A stretch of 38,305 bases of DNA, from positions 1 to 38,305 of the forward strand of contig JACPQR010000198.1 in assembly GCA_016190375.1 (NCBI GenBank). The letters run 5' to 3'. The stretch's first letter is position 1. Each line of letters begins with the position of its first letter. The position numbers and the translations under genes were made by a program. This DNA is from Deltaproteobacteria bacterium. GTDB taxonomy: Bacteria > Myxococcota_A > Polyangia > JACPQR01. Below are positions 27,797 through 35,517 of this stretch, in pieces. The notes under the pieces are model-generated. The model was not told the origin of the DNA. It made no database searches and saw only the letters and a list, made by a program, of their open reading frames with translations.

Positions 27797-29887
27797 ATGG
27801 CAAAGTACGCGACGAACGACATCCGGAACGTGGGTCTGGTCGGTCACCAGGGGTCGGGCAAGACCTCGCTCGCCGAGGCCTTCCTCTTCGACTCCAAGGC
27901 CACGACTCGCCTCGGGAGCGTCGCCAACGAGACCTCTACCCTCGACTACGAGCCCGAGGAGGTCAAGCGCAAGAGCAGCATCTCGAGCGCGTTCGCCTCC
28001 TGCGAATGGAAGAAGAAGAAGGTCACGATAATCGACACGCCGGGCGATTCGAACTTCTTCGCCGACACCCGCAACTGCATGACCGCCATGGACGCGGCGA
28101 TCGTCGTCGTCTCAGCCGTCGACGGCGTGCAGGTGCAGACGGACCGCGCCTGGACTTACGCGAAGGACCTCGGGCTGCCGCGGGCGGTGTTCATCTCCAA
28201 GCTCGATCGCGAGCGGGCCGACTTCGACGCCGCGCTGGCCGGCGTCAAGAAGTCTCTGGACGACGACGTCGTCGCCCTGCAGATCCCGATCGGCAAGGAG
28301 GACAAGTTCTCGGGCATGATCGACCTGCTCGCGCTCGAGGCCTACCGGTACAAGCTCGACGGCTCCGGTGACTTCGTCGCCGAGCCCGTGCCGTCGGACC
28401 TCGAGGGCGCGGTCAAGAAGGCGCGCGAGTCCCTCGTGGACGCCGTCGCCGCCACCGACGACGCGCTGACCGAGAAGTATCTCGACCAGGGCGACCTCAC
28501 CGCCGAGGAGCTCGGCACCGGGCTCGCCTCGGCGATCCTCGCCGGCAAGCTCTTTCCCGCGTTCTGCGGCAGCGCCACGCGCAACGTCGGGGCGCAGCCG
28601 ATCCTCGACTTCATCGCCTCGAACTTCCCCTCCCCTGCCGCCCGCGCCGCCCGCAAGGGCGTCGACCTGAAGGGAGCGGCCACCGAGCGCGCCCCCGATC
28701 CGGCCGCGCCGTTCGGCGGCCAGGTGTTCAAGACCATCGTCGACCAGTTCGCGGGCAAGATCTCGGTCTTCCGCGTCTGGAGCGGCACGCTCAAGGCCGA
28801 CTCCGGCTTCCTCAACACGAGCCGGGAGACCTCGGAGCGCTTCGGCCAGATCCTCGTCCTGAACGGCAAGACCTCGTCGGCGGCGACCGAGGCCGGACCA
28901 GGCGACATCGTCGCCGTCGCGAAGCTCAAGAACACGTTCACCGGCGACTCGATCGCCGAGGAGAAGAGCCCCGTCCGCTTCGAGCCCCTCCCCGTCGCGA
29001 CACCGGTCATCTCGTTCGCGATACGTCCGAAGGCCAAGGGCGACGAGGACAAGATCGCGAACGCGCTCGGGCGGATCGTCGAGGAGGACCCGACGATCCA
29101 GATCAGCCGTGACGCGGAGGCCAAGGAGGTCCTGATCTCCGGAATGGGGCAGCTCCACGTCGAGATCACCGTCGAGAAGATCCGGCGCAAGTTCGGCGTC
29201 GAGGTCGAGCTCGCACCCCCGCGGATCCCCTACCGCGAGACGATCAAGGGCCGCTCGATGGGTGTCGAGGGGAAGCACAAGAAGCAGACGGGCGGCCGCG
29301 GACAGTTCGGCGTCTGCTACATCGACATCGAGCCGGGAACGCGCGGGTCGGGCTTCGAGTTCGTCGACAACATCGTCGGCGGCGCGATCCCACGGCAGTT
29401 CATCCCCTCGGTCGAGAAGGGCATCAAGAACGCGATGTCCCGCGGCATCGTATCCGGGTATCCGGTCGTCGACGTCCGCGTGACGCTGAACGACGGCAAG
29501 TACCACGACGTCGATTCGAGCGACATGGCCTTCCAGATGGCGGGCTCGAAGGGCTTCAAGAGGGGCTTCAGGGCCGCAAAGCCGATCCTGCTCGAGCCGC
29601 TCATGTCGCTCGAGGTGAGCTGCCCCGACGACACGATGGGCGACGTGATCGGCGACATCAACCAGCGCCGCGGCCGCGTCCTGGGCATGGACTCCAAGGG
29701 TCGCGAGCAGATCATCAAGGCGACGGTCCCGATGTCCGAGCTGTTGAAGTATGCCCCCGACCTGCGCTCCATCACCGGCGGCCGGGGTTCCTTCTCCATG
29801 GAGTTCTCGCACTACGAGGAGCTCCCCGGCCCGCTCGCCGAGAAGGTGATGGCCGAGTTCAAGGCGGAAGAGGAGGACGAGGACTAG
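27797..29887 (+). CDS. fusA: Elongation factor G-like translational GTPase (EF-G2 type)
   Basis: 696 residues, the usual EF-G length with all five domains. G1 is GHQGSGKT (16-23), not the A-H-I-D-A-G-K-T of main EF-G; G3 is DTPGD (80-84), with Asp in place of the catalytic His; G4 is SKLD (134-137), not NKxD. These changes are typical of the EF-G2/FusA2-like branch, which is present beside the main EF-G in many bacteria. Domain IV shows GGRGQFG, GAIPRQFIPSVEKGI and the C-terminal MSLEVSCPDDTMGDVIGD and NQRRGRV, all well conserved. It probably binds the ribosome with slow GTP hydrolysis; the cellular role of this branch is uncertain. The main fusA is not in the window. The extreme C-terminus is acidic (EEEDED). 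Confidence 0.92.
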   Translation: MAKYATNDIRNVGLVGHQGSGKTSLAEAFLFDSKATTRLGSVANETSTLDYEPEEVKRKSSISSAFASCEWKKKKVTIIDTPGDSNFFADTRNCMTAMDAAIVVVSAVDGVQVQTDRAWTYAKDLGLPRAVFISKLDRERADFDAALAGVKKSLDDDVVALQIPIGKEDKFSGMIDLLALEAYRYKLDGSGDFVAEPVPSDLEGAVKKARESLVDAVAATDDALTEKYLDQGDLTAEELGTGLASAILAGKLFPAFCGSATRNVGAQPILDFIASNFPSPAARAARKGVDLKGAATERAPDPAAPFGGQVFKTIVDQFAGKISVFRVWSGTLKADSGFLNTSRETSERFGQILVLNGKTSSAATEAGPGDIVAVAKLKNTFTGDSIAEEKSPVRFEPLPVATPVISFAIRPKAKGDEDKIANALGRIVEEDPTIQISRDAEAKEVLISGMGQLHVEITVEKIRRKFGVEVELAPPRIPYRETIKGRSMGVEGKHKKQTGGRGQFGVCYIDIEPGTRGSGFEFVDNIVGGAIPRQFIPSVEKGIKNAMSRGIVSGYPVVDVRVTLNDGKYHDVDSSDMAFQMAGSKGFKRGFRAAKPILLEPLMSLEVSCPDDTMGDVIGDINQRRGRVLGMDSKGREQIIKATVPMSELLKYAPDLRSITGGRGSFSMEFSHYEELPGPLAEKVMAEFKAEEEDED

Positions 29888-29907
29888 CAGCCGGCGTCCC
29901 GCAGGAT

Positions 29908-30060
29908 CTACTCGGCCAGCCGTTCGTTGATCTCCGTGTGCCGAGGCACGGGGATGAGCCGGCCGGTGCGTGGGTTGCAGAAGATCGTATGCGACCCACC
30001 CTCGCGCAAGAGCTCGACCCCGGCGCGCCGCAGGCGCCGCAACAGGTCCGTGCGCTTCAC
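29908..30060 (-). CDS. hicA: HicA-family mRNA interferase toxin, probably truncated by an amber codon
   Basis: 50 residues from a GTG that overlaps the hicB stop (GTGA). The HicA fold is clear: KRTDLLRRLRRAGVELLREG, then GSHTIFCNP with the active-site His after Gly-Ser, and VPRHTEINERLAE. Full HicA proteins of this branch continue with a Lys/Arg and I-x-R-D-x-G before ending. Here a TAG occupies that Lys/Arg position, but the DNA goes on in frame as I-L-R-D-A-G-C and then a second TAG at 29884-29886, which overlaps the EF-G2 stop region. The gene thus appears to have lost its last helix by one base change (AAG to TAG). The toxin may be weakened or inactive. Confidence 0.8.
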   Translation of the reverse strand: MKRTDLLRRLRRAGVELLREGGSHTIFCNPRTGRLIPVPRHTEINERLAE

Positions 30061-30281
30061 GCGACGAGGTCGGTGAGCTCGACGTCGACCTTGCGGATGG
30101 TCGGCGCGCTGACGCCAAGGTCGGCATATGCGGCCAAGAGGTCGCGAATGGCCCCCATCAGGTTGCGGCGGGCGCTGTCTCGGGTCCGTCCCTGGCTGTA
30201 GGCGCCCTTGAGGAACGGCGCCTCCGCGGTCCACCACCTTCCATCGAAGGTGTAGACGATGTGGATCTTCCTCCGAGCCAT
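30057..30281 (-). CDS. hicB: HicB-family antitoxin
   Basis: 74 residues from ATG 30281. The N-terminal partial RNase H-like fold of HicB is seen in IHIVYTFDGRWWTAEAPFLK, then GAYSQGRTRDSARRNLMGAI and RDLLAAYADLG, which matches the usual 'G-x-x-x-x-G-x-T-x-x-E-A-x-x-N-x-x-E-A' pattern with changes. It lies upstream of hicA with a 4-bp overlap, so the antitoxin is made first. No C-terminal DNA-binding domain is visible in this short form, so autoregulation may differ. The protein neutralises HicA by direct binding. Slightly separated (54 bp) from the upstream gene on the same strand. Confidence 0.85.
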   Translation of the reverse strand: MARRKIHIVYTFDGRWWTAEAPFLKGAYSQGRTRDSARRNLMGAIRDLLAAYADLGVSAPTIRKVDVELTDLVA

Positions 30282-30335
30282 CGCGATCGGATCGTGGCCT
30301 CCAAGATGCACGACGTCAACAGATGTTCCGCGCCG

Positions 30336-31019
30336 TCACTCCGAGCGTGGCCTCGCGTGCCGGTAGAGGATGTCCAGGCCGTACTCGGCAGCGTGCTCGG
30401 TGTCGCCCTTGTCGGTGAACACGAGCCGGCCGAGCTCGTGCAGGAACTTGAGCTTCTCCCAGGCCTTGCCGTCGAGCTCGTTGGGGTCGTCGGCCTGTCG
30501 GTGAAGGAGCGCCTCGACGGCGCCGCGGTGACCGAGGGCGCGACGCAGCGCAGCGATTACCTCCTCGCCCTCCACGAAGAAGGCGTCGTCCGCGCCCGCC
30601 GTCCTGAACTCGGTCTCGGCCATGCGCGCCAGTCGAAAGACCTCGCCCACGGCCTCCTCGAGCTTCGCGGGGTCGCCGTGCGTCGGCGCGGAGAGCAGGA
30701 GTAGCTGGGCGGCGATCTCGCCCGTCGTCGCCTGAAGTCCGATCTCGACGGCGTGAAGCCGCCAGGCCTTGGCCGCCTGGACGGCGTCGGTCAGCTCCTC
30801 ACGCACCGCGCTCTTCGGGCCGTCCGAGCCAAGCCTCTCCTCGATCTGCCTGCGGAGCGCGAGAAGCTCGTCGAGGAGGTCCGGAGGGAGCTCCTTGCCG
30901 GCGAGGATCGCCTGATCGCGGCGAAGCAGCGCGACCGAGTGGTCGAGCTGCGCCAGCACGTCGGCCGTGTTCAGCGTCTCGCCGATACGGATGTACTCGT
31001 CGCGTGACCTCGTTCCCAT
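30336..31019 (-). CDS. Protein of unknown function in the dnaX-recR cluster
   Basis: 227 residues from ATG 31019, three bases after the preceding lipoprotein stop, so it belongs to the same transcript. The protein is mostly helical, charged and soluble, without signal, membrane segment or Cys. Recognisable stretches are LDHSVALLRRDQAILAGKEL near the start and ALGHRGAVEALLHRQADDPN near the end. I do not recognise a family. Coding is well supported by third-position GC and the tight spacing. Position suggests only cotranscription with recombination and replication genes, not a shared function. Confidence 0.8.
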   Translation of the reverse strand: MGTRSRDEYIRIGETLNTADVLAQLDHSVALLRRDQAILAGKELPPDLLDELLALRRQIEERLGSDGPKSAVREELTDAVQAAKAWRLHAVEIGLQATTGEIAAQLLLLSAPTHGDPAKLEEAVGEVFRLARMAETEFRTAGADDAFFVEGEEVIAALRRALGHRGAVEALLHRQADDPNELDGKAWEKLKFLHELGRLVFTDKGDTEHAAEYGLDILYRHARPRSE

Positions 31020-31022
31020 TCG

Positions 31023-31829
31023 TCACCGGCATCCGAGGTTTCGGACCTCCATGCCCGCTGGCGGCGCGAGGGTCCATGCATCCTCGGGCAGGGCGGGGTT
31101 GAGCTCGACGCGATCGTAGTGGACCATCACGTCGGCGTCCTCGCGCTCGTTCACGAAGTGGATCTTCTTCGGGAACGGGACGCCTTCGATACGCCCGAAG
31201 TCCTCGAACTCGACGGCGAAGACGATGCCGCGCGAGTCTCGCACCTCGCTCTTCAGGACGTCGAGCCGCGATCGGTCGGGGGCAATCTCGACCCGCTGCC
31301 GCAAGCCCTCGGCGGTGCTCGAGAGAGAAAGGACGTAGAAGCCGTCGTCGTCCCATCCGAGGCTCGCGCGGTCGTGCCGGATGAGCGGCGTGCCTCCCAG
31401 GAGGATCGCCGCGACGTCTCGCCCCGCCATCGGGATGCGGAGCAGCCGCGCGATGTTGCAGGGCAGCGCGGGCCCCGTGTAGAAGACGCGCTCGCGGGTG
31501 TCGAGCAGGGTGAAGGTCGTGCCGTCGGACGCGAGGCTCGCGGCGGGGGTGTCGAGAGGCGTCAGCGCCTCGAAGCGGAGCCGGCCGCTCGCCTCGACGA
31601 AGAAGTAGACGGTGCCGCGGACGCGGCCCTCGGGCCCGAAGTGGTCCGCCTTGCCCCTGGCGCGCATCGAACGAGCGCGGCCGCGGATCTGACCGACCAT
31701 ACGCATCATCTCGGCGGCGTCGGTCACCGCGTTTCGTGGTCGCGGCACGCCGCCGCAGGAGAAACCGGCGCTCGTGCCGGCGAGGACGGCGACGAGGACG
31801 AGCTCGAGCGGGCGCCTGGGGCTACTCAA
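31023..31829 (-). CDS. Outer-membrane lipoprotein of the LolA/LolB-like (DUF4292) type
   Basis: 268 residues from TTG 31829, which overlaps the recR end by 8 bp and has GGGAGG seven bases upstream; longer starts would place 20 odd residues before the signal. Lipoprotein signal PLELVLVAVLAGTSAGFSCG. The mature part has alternating beta strands (GTVYFFVEASGRLRFEALTP, TTFTLLDTRERVFYTGPA, DGFYVLSLSS, VEIAPDRSRL, IVFAVEFEDFGRIEGVPFPK) resembling the half-barrel of LolA, LolB and DUF4292 proteins. These bind lipids or lipoproteins at the outer membrane. A family-level call only; the exact ligand is not known. Cotranscribed with recR and the following unknown gene. Confidence 0.78.
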   Translation of the reverse strand: MSSPRRPLELVLVAVLAGTSAGFSCGGVPRPRNAVTDAAEMMRMVGQIRGRARSMRARGKADHFGPEGRVRGTVYFFVEASGRLRFEALTPLDTPAASLASDGTTFTLLDTRERVFYTGPALPCNIARLLRIPMAGRDVAAILLGGTPLIRHDRASLGWDDDGFYVLSLSSTAEGLRQRVEIAPDRSRLDVLKSEVRDSRGIVFAVEFEDFGRIEGVPFPKKIHFVNEREDADVMVHYDRVELNPALPEDAWTLAPPAGMEVRNLGCR

Positions 31830-32424
31830 TCTCGCGCCTCCCGTCGAGCGCTCGGCCGAGCGTGACCTGGTCCGCGTACTCCAGATCACCGCCGTACTGC
31901 ACGCCGCTCGCGATCCTGGTCACGCGCACGCACGCCGTGCGGTTCGAGCCCTTGAGGGCCTGTGCGAGGTACAGGGCCGTCGCTTCGCCCTCCACGGTCG
32001 GGGGGGTCGCCACCACGACCTCGCGGACGCCGTCGCCGATCCGCTCGAGGAGAGCGGGGATCGGCAGGTCCTCGGGACCCACGCCGTCGAGGGGCGCGAG
32101 CAGCGCCCCGAGGACGTGGTAGCGGCCTGGGAAGCGCCCCGTGCGCTCGATCGCCATCAGGTCCTGCACCGTCCCGACGACGCACACGACGCCTGCGTCC
32201 CGCCGCTCGTCGGTGCAGATCGCGCAGGCCTCCTCCTCGGTGTAGTTGCCGCACCTGGCGCAGGGATGGACCCGCTCCTGCAGCTCGGAGATCGATCCGC
32301 CGAGCGCCGTGACGTAGTCACGCGGCGCGCGAAGGAGAAAGAACGCGAGCCTCTGGGCAGTCCTCTCTCCGACGCCGGGGAGGCGCCCGAGCAGGCGCAC
32401 GAGCTGACGGAGTGATTGGCTCAA
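31822..32424 (-). CDS. recR: Recombination mediator RecR
   Basis: 200 residues, the normal length. The start is TTG 32424, overlapping the ybaB stop as TTGA. Features: helix-hairpin-helix region LGRLPGVGERTAQRLAFFLL, four-Cys zinc motif CARCGNYTEEEACAIC (Cys55, 58, 67, 70), Toprim domain starting VCVVGTVQDLMAIERTG, and the C-terminal YADQVTLGRAL Walker B-like end. RecR works with RecF/RecO to load RecA at gaps. All family residues are intact. The dnaX-ybaB-recR order is conserved across bacteria. Confidence 0.97.
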   Translation of the reverse strand: MSQSLRQLVRLLGRLPGVGERTAQRLAFFLLRAPRDYVTALGGSISELQERVHPCARCGNYTEEEACAICTDERRDAGVVCVVGTVQDLMAIERTGRFPGRYHVLGALLAPLDGVGPEDLPIPALLERIGDGVREVVVATPPTVEGEATALYLAQALKGSNRTACVRVTRIASGVQYGGDLEYADQVTLGRALDGRREIE

Positions 32425-32741
32425 TACAGACCAGGGACCTTGACGCCGCCGGTGACCTTCTCGATCTCGGCGTCGACCATCTCGCCCGCCTTCTTCAGGC
32501 CGGCGTTGACCGCGCTGACGATGAGGTCGTGGATCAGATCCACGTCGTCGCCCTCGAGGACCTCCGGCGTGATCTTCAGCGAGACCAGCTCCCGGCCACC
32601 GTTGACGACCGCGGTCACCTGGCCGCCGCCGGAGGAAGCCTCGACGGTCTCGCTCTTGAGCTCCTCCTTGCGCTTCTCGATCTTGCGCTGCATGCGACTC
32701 GCTTGCCGCATCAGCTCGCTCAGGCCACCGCGGATCTGCAT
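32421..32741 (-). CDS. ybaB: YbaB/EbfC nucleoid-associated protein
   Basis: 106 residues, standard for the family. Start region GGLSELMRQASRMQRKIEKR, then GGGQVTAVVNGGRELVSLKI and a C-terminal DLIVSAVNAGLKKAGE helix. The protein is a dimeric DNA-binding protein with tweezer-like shape. It lies 31 bp after dnaX and overlaps recR by 4 bp; this position between dnaX and recR is itself diagnostic. Confidence 0.96.
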   Translation of the reverse strand: MQIRGGLSELMRQASRMQRKIEKRKEELKSETVEASSGGGQVTAVVNGGRELVSLKITPEVLEGDDVDLIHDLIVSAVNAGLKKAGEMVDAEIEKVTGGVKVPGLY

Positions 32742-32772
32742 GCTACGGTCCTCCTGGTTCCACCGCCTCGGA

Positions 32773-34617
32773 TCAGGCGAGCTCCGTCTTGACGCTCTTG
32801 ACGGCCCCGCCGAACACGCCCATCGCCGCCCGCACCGCGGGGTGCTCCTCGGCCACCCTCACTCGCTCGGCGCTCGTTCGGGCCTCGTCCACCGCCCGCA
32901 GCTCGGACGACGACATCACGGGCCGCTCGGGATCCTTCGCCGCCAGCCGGACGTCGACCGGCACTTCACGTCCGAAGTGCGCGCGCACCGCCCGGTGCAG
33001 GAGCTCGAGCTTCTCCCGCTCGATCGCGATCCGACCGTGCAGCGAGTCTGGCGGGAGCGTCACTCGCACCGCCGTCGGGCATACCTCGAGCGGCGCGGCG
33101 TGCTCGAGGACCGATCGGAGCACCCGGCTCTCGGCTCCGACGCGGTCGAGGATCGCCCGCCACTCGCGGAGCGTCTCAGTCGGCGGCGCGAGGGCTGTCG
33201 GGGCCGGCGCGGGTGACGCACCGGTCGCCTCGGCAGCGGGAGGCTCACCTTCGGTCGCGGCGCGCGAGGCCGGCGGGGGTGCCCTGTCGATCGCCGCCGC
33301 GAGAGGCGGCGCCGCCGCCAGGGCGCGGGCGTCGATGGACCGTGGCCGCGGCGCCGACTGCGCCTCGCCCTGTGCCCGCGGCGAAGGTCGGGGTCCGGCC
33401 GCCCGCGCCGGTGCGGCGCCGCCGGCGAGCCTTCGTTCCAGCGCCTCGAGCCTGCCCACGAGCTCGTCGATCGGGACGAGCGGCTCGGAGTGAGCCAGCC
33501 TGGCCACGGCCATCTCGAGGAGGAGCCTGGGTGTGGCGGATCGCCCGATCTCCTCGAACGCTCGCGAGAAGGCCAGGAACATGCGCTCGAGATCGACGAG
33601 CGTCCGGTCCTTGGCCTGCTGGACGAGATCGGCCCGCTCGGAGTCGGGCGCGTCGAGGAGCCTCCCCCCACCCCAGCCGCCTTCGGCGGCTGGGGACCCC
33701 GGCCCGGGCTCGGAGCTGATCTTGACCACCACGAGGTTCCGCAGGTGGGCGAGCAGCTCCCTGGAGAAGTGGACGACATCGTGGCCGCCGCGCGCCACCT
33801 CGGCCACGGCCTCGAGCGCGGCCCTGGGATCGCGGCGAACGATCGCGGCGCCGATGTCGAAGAGAAGCCGGCGATCGGCGATGCCCAGGACCCGGGCGAC
33901 CTCGGCACCCTCGAGGCGCTCGCCCGCCGCGAATGCGACGGCCTGGTCCATCAGCGAGAGCGCGTCGCGCATGCTCCCCGCCGCCTCGCGCGCGACGATC
34001 CGGACCGCGTCGTCGTCCGCCGCGATCCCCTCCTTGGCGAGGATCGACTGGAGGCTCTGCGCGATGGCGGCGGTCTCGATGAGGCGGAAGTCGTACCTCT
34101 GGCACCGCGACAGCACGGTCACGGGGATCTTGTGGGGCTCGGTGGTCGCGAAGATGAACTTCACGTGGGGCGGCGGCTCCTCCAGCGTCTTCAAGAACGC
34201 ATTGAAGGCCGAGCCCGAGAGCATGTGGACCTCGTCGACGATGTACACCTTGGAGCGGTCGCGCGCCGGGACGAAGGCGAGGGTCTTCTGTAGCTCGCGG
34301 ATGTCGTCGACGCTCGTGCGCGACGCGGCGTCCATCTCGAGGACGTCGAGGTCCGAGCTGGCCGCGATCTCGACGCAGGGCGAGCAGTGCCCGCACGGTG
34401 TCGGCGTGGGACCCTCCTGGCTCGCGCAGTTGAGCGCTCGAGCGAGGATCCTCGCGCTGGTCGTCTTGCCGACTCCCCGGGCGCCGGTGAACAGGTACGC
34501 GTGGGCGATCCGGCCGCTCTTCAGGGCGTTCTGGAGCGTGCGGGCGACGTGCTCCTGACCGACGAGATCTTCGAAGGTTTGCGGGCGGTACTTGCGGGCG
34601 AGGACGAGGTACGACAC
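32773..34617 (-). CDS. dnaX: DNA polymerase III subunit gamma/tau
   Basis: 614 residues from GTG 34617 (MSYLVLARKYRPQTF); GTG 34626 would add three. The clamp-loader ATPase is complete: Walker A GARGVGKTT (about 45-53), zinc Cys64, Cys75, Cys78, Cys81, Walker B YIVDEVHMLS (about 125-134), sensor 1 and SRC motif (VLSRCQRYDF). A C-terminal tau-like region, rich in Ala and Pro, follows (about 400-480), then a folded end. Inside domain III is a Gly/Pro insertion (PAAEGGWGGG) encoded by an 11-bp perfect hairpin at 33671-33695. No A-rich slippery site like that of E. coli is present, so a short gamma form by frameshift is not predicted. First gene of the dnaX-ybaB-recR cluster. Confidence 0.96.
   Translation of the reverse strand: MSYLVLARKYRPQTFEDLVGQEHVARTLQNALKSGRIAHAYLFTGARGVGKTTSARILARALNCASQEGPTPTPCGHCSPCVEIAASSDLDVLEMDAASRTSVDDIRELQKTLAFVPARDRSKVYIVDEVHMLSGSAFNAFLKTLEEPPPHVKFIFATTEPHKIPVTVLSRCQRYDFRLIETAAIAQSLQSILAKEGIAADDDAVRIVAREAAGSMRDALSLMDQAVAFAAGERLEGAEVARVLGIADRRLLFDIGAAIVRRDPRAALEAVAEVARGGHDVVHFSRELLAHLRNLVVVKISSEPGPGSPAAEGGWGGGRLLDAPDSERADLVQQAKDRTLVDLERMFLAFSRAFEEIGRSATPRLLLEMAVARLAHSEPLVPIDELVGRLEALERRLAGGAAPARAAGPRPSPRAQGEAQSAPRPRSIDARALAAAPPLAAAIDRAPPPASRAATEGEPPAAEATGASPAPAPTALAPPTETLREWRAILDRVGAESRVLRSVLEHAAPLEVCPTAVRVTLPPDSLHGRIAIEREKLELLHRAVRAHFGREVPVDVRLAAKDPERPVMSSSELRAVDEARTSAERVRVAEEHPAVRAAMGVFGGAVKSVKTELA
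33671..33695. repeat. 11-bp perfect palindromic hairpin inside dnaX
   Basis: CCCCAGCCGCC, a 3-base loop (TTC) and its exact reverse complement. It falls in frame in dnaX, where it codes for a Pro-Ala-Ala-Glu-Gly-Gly-Trp-Gly loop between conserved parts of domain III. It looks like an inserted palindromic repeat that the protein tolerates. Confidence 0.75.
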
Positions 34618-34651
34618 GGGCGGCACTATAGGCGACCGGGAGAATGCGTCA

Positions 34652-34765
34652 ATGCGGTCCGGTGAGCTACGCTATCCGACCGCGAAGGAACGCTTCGCGT
34701 ACATCAGGCGCAAGTACGCCGAGTGGACTCGACGGGACCCGGTGCCCATCGATCGGGTCCGGTGA
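34652..34765 (+). CDS. Possible small basic protein (37 aa) divergent from dnaX
   Basis: ATG 34652 opens 37 codons: start MRSGELRYPTAKERF, then AYIRRKYAEWTRRDPVPIDR. GGGAG lies ten bases upstream. The amphipathic, Arg/Lys/Tyr-rich composition and GC-rich third positions look like a protein, but the length gives little statistical weight. I do not recognise a family. Confidence 0.3.
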   Translation: MRSGELRYPTAKERFAYIRRKYAEWTRRDPVPIDRVR

Positions 34766-34795
34766 ACATGGGCGCCGGGCTCGGCGACCAGGGCA

Positions 34796-35206
34796 TCACG
34801 GGCCGCGGCCGCATCGACCCTCGACACAGCGCGGGTCGCAGGTCCAGGCCGCGCACTGGATCGGCCATTCGCAGCCCTGGGCGTGGAACTCGGCCTCGAT
34901 CCCGGCGAGCTCTTGCGACGTCGCGCGATCCGTCACTCCGCCGCAACCGGTTCCAGGCGCGACCGGGTTGTAGCAGCCGCAATCTCCGGCCGCCGCGCAC
35001 GTGCCCGCCGCTCGCGCGAGCGTGTCGGCGAACCGCGACTGCACACCTGCGCACGGCCGGGCCGCCGCAGGCGGAGGTGGAGTCGGTGCGGATGTCCCTG
35101 CCGGTGAGGGATCAGGCGAGGCCGCTGGCGCCGGGATCGGCGCGGCCGGAGGAAGAGGATCGCTGCCGCACGCCACCAGCACGAGGGCGATCCATGGCCG
35201 GCGCAT
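34796..35206 (-). CDS. Small Cys-rich lipoprotein of unknown function
   Basis: 136 residues from ATG 35206. Lipoprotein signal MRRPWIALVLVAC with Cys13. A Pro/Ala-rich linker (about 17-47) is followed by a compact domain with about ten Cys: CAGVQSRFADTLARAAGTC, DCGCYNPVAPGTGCGG, CEWPIQCAAWTCDPRC and VEGRCG. The Cys spacing suggests several disulphides and an extracytoplasmic place. Similar lipoproteins are frequent in Myxococcota, without known role. It stands alone between dnaX and a large metallopeptidase gene. The coding call is supported by the signal and Cys pattern. Confidence 0.75.
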   Translation of the reverse strand: MRRPWIALVLVACGSDPLPPAAPIPAPAASPDPSPAGTSAPTPPPPAAARPCAGVQSRFADTLARAAGTCAAAGDCGCYNPVAPGTGCGGVTDRATSQELAGIEAEFHAQGCEWPIQCAAWTCDPRCVEGRCGRGP

Positions 35207-35254
35207 GACGATCCCAGTACGCCGCGACCGGACCGCCGTCAAGGCGGGGCTCGG

Positions 35255-35428
35255 ATGGGTAGTGGTCGGGTTTGGGGCTCCGGCCTCGAGGATCTGGAAG
35301 AGCTCGCCCCGCAGTGCGCCGGGAGCGTGCGCCACAGTGCTCGCGCCCGCAATCGCTGGACCTTCGAGCGGGCCCTTCTGGCCTTCGAGCTCGCCAACGT
35401 CCCGCCGGTCGCCGACGGCGCACCCTGA
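35255..35428 (+). CDS. Possible small protein (57 aa), family unknown
   Basis: ATG 35255 opens 57 codons ending with TGA at 35426-35428. Residues 7-18 (WGSGLEDLEELA) and 31-50 (RNRWTFERALLAFELANVPP) would be amphipathic helices and third positions are GC-rich. The frame is also open upstream, so it may be a fragment. It occupies much of the 310-bp gap before the large lipoprotein gene; the remainder holds nothing recognised. Confidence 0.33.
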   Translation: MGSGRVWGSGLEDLEELAPQCAGSVRHSARARNRWTFERALLAFELANVPPVADGAP

Positions 35429-35517
35429 GCCGTCGTAACCGGACAGAGGCTTCGCCGCCACGTGGACCGTCTGAAACAGTTCGCCCGGCGGCAGCCTTCC
35501 ATCGTATATGCATCACG

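Noticed and set aside
29884..29907. Amber read-through or recoding in hicA
   Set aside because: No stimulatory structure or sign of a suppressor is visible; a simple nonsense change is the more economical reading.
28112..30127. A 671-codon open frame antisense to EF-G2
   Set aside because: It mirrors the codon pattern of EF-G2, is rich in Arg/Leu/Asp without any domain, and such antisense frames are common at this GC content.
33660..33700. Possible programmed frameshift in dnaX at the G-run beside the hairpin
   Set aside because: On the coding strand the hairpin precedes the G-run, the codon phase does not fit a slippery heptamer, and the alternative frames stay open for long instead of stopping soon.
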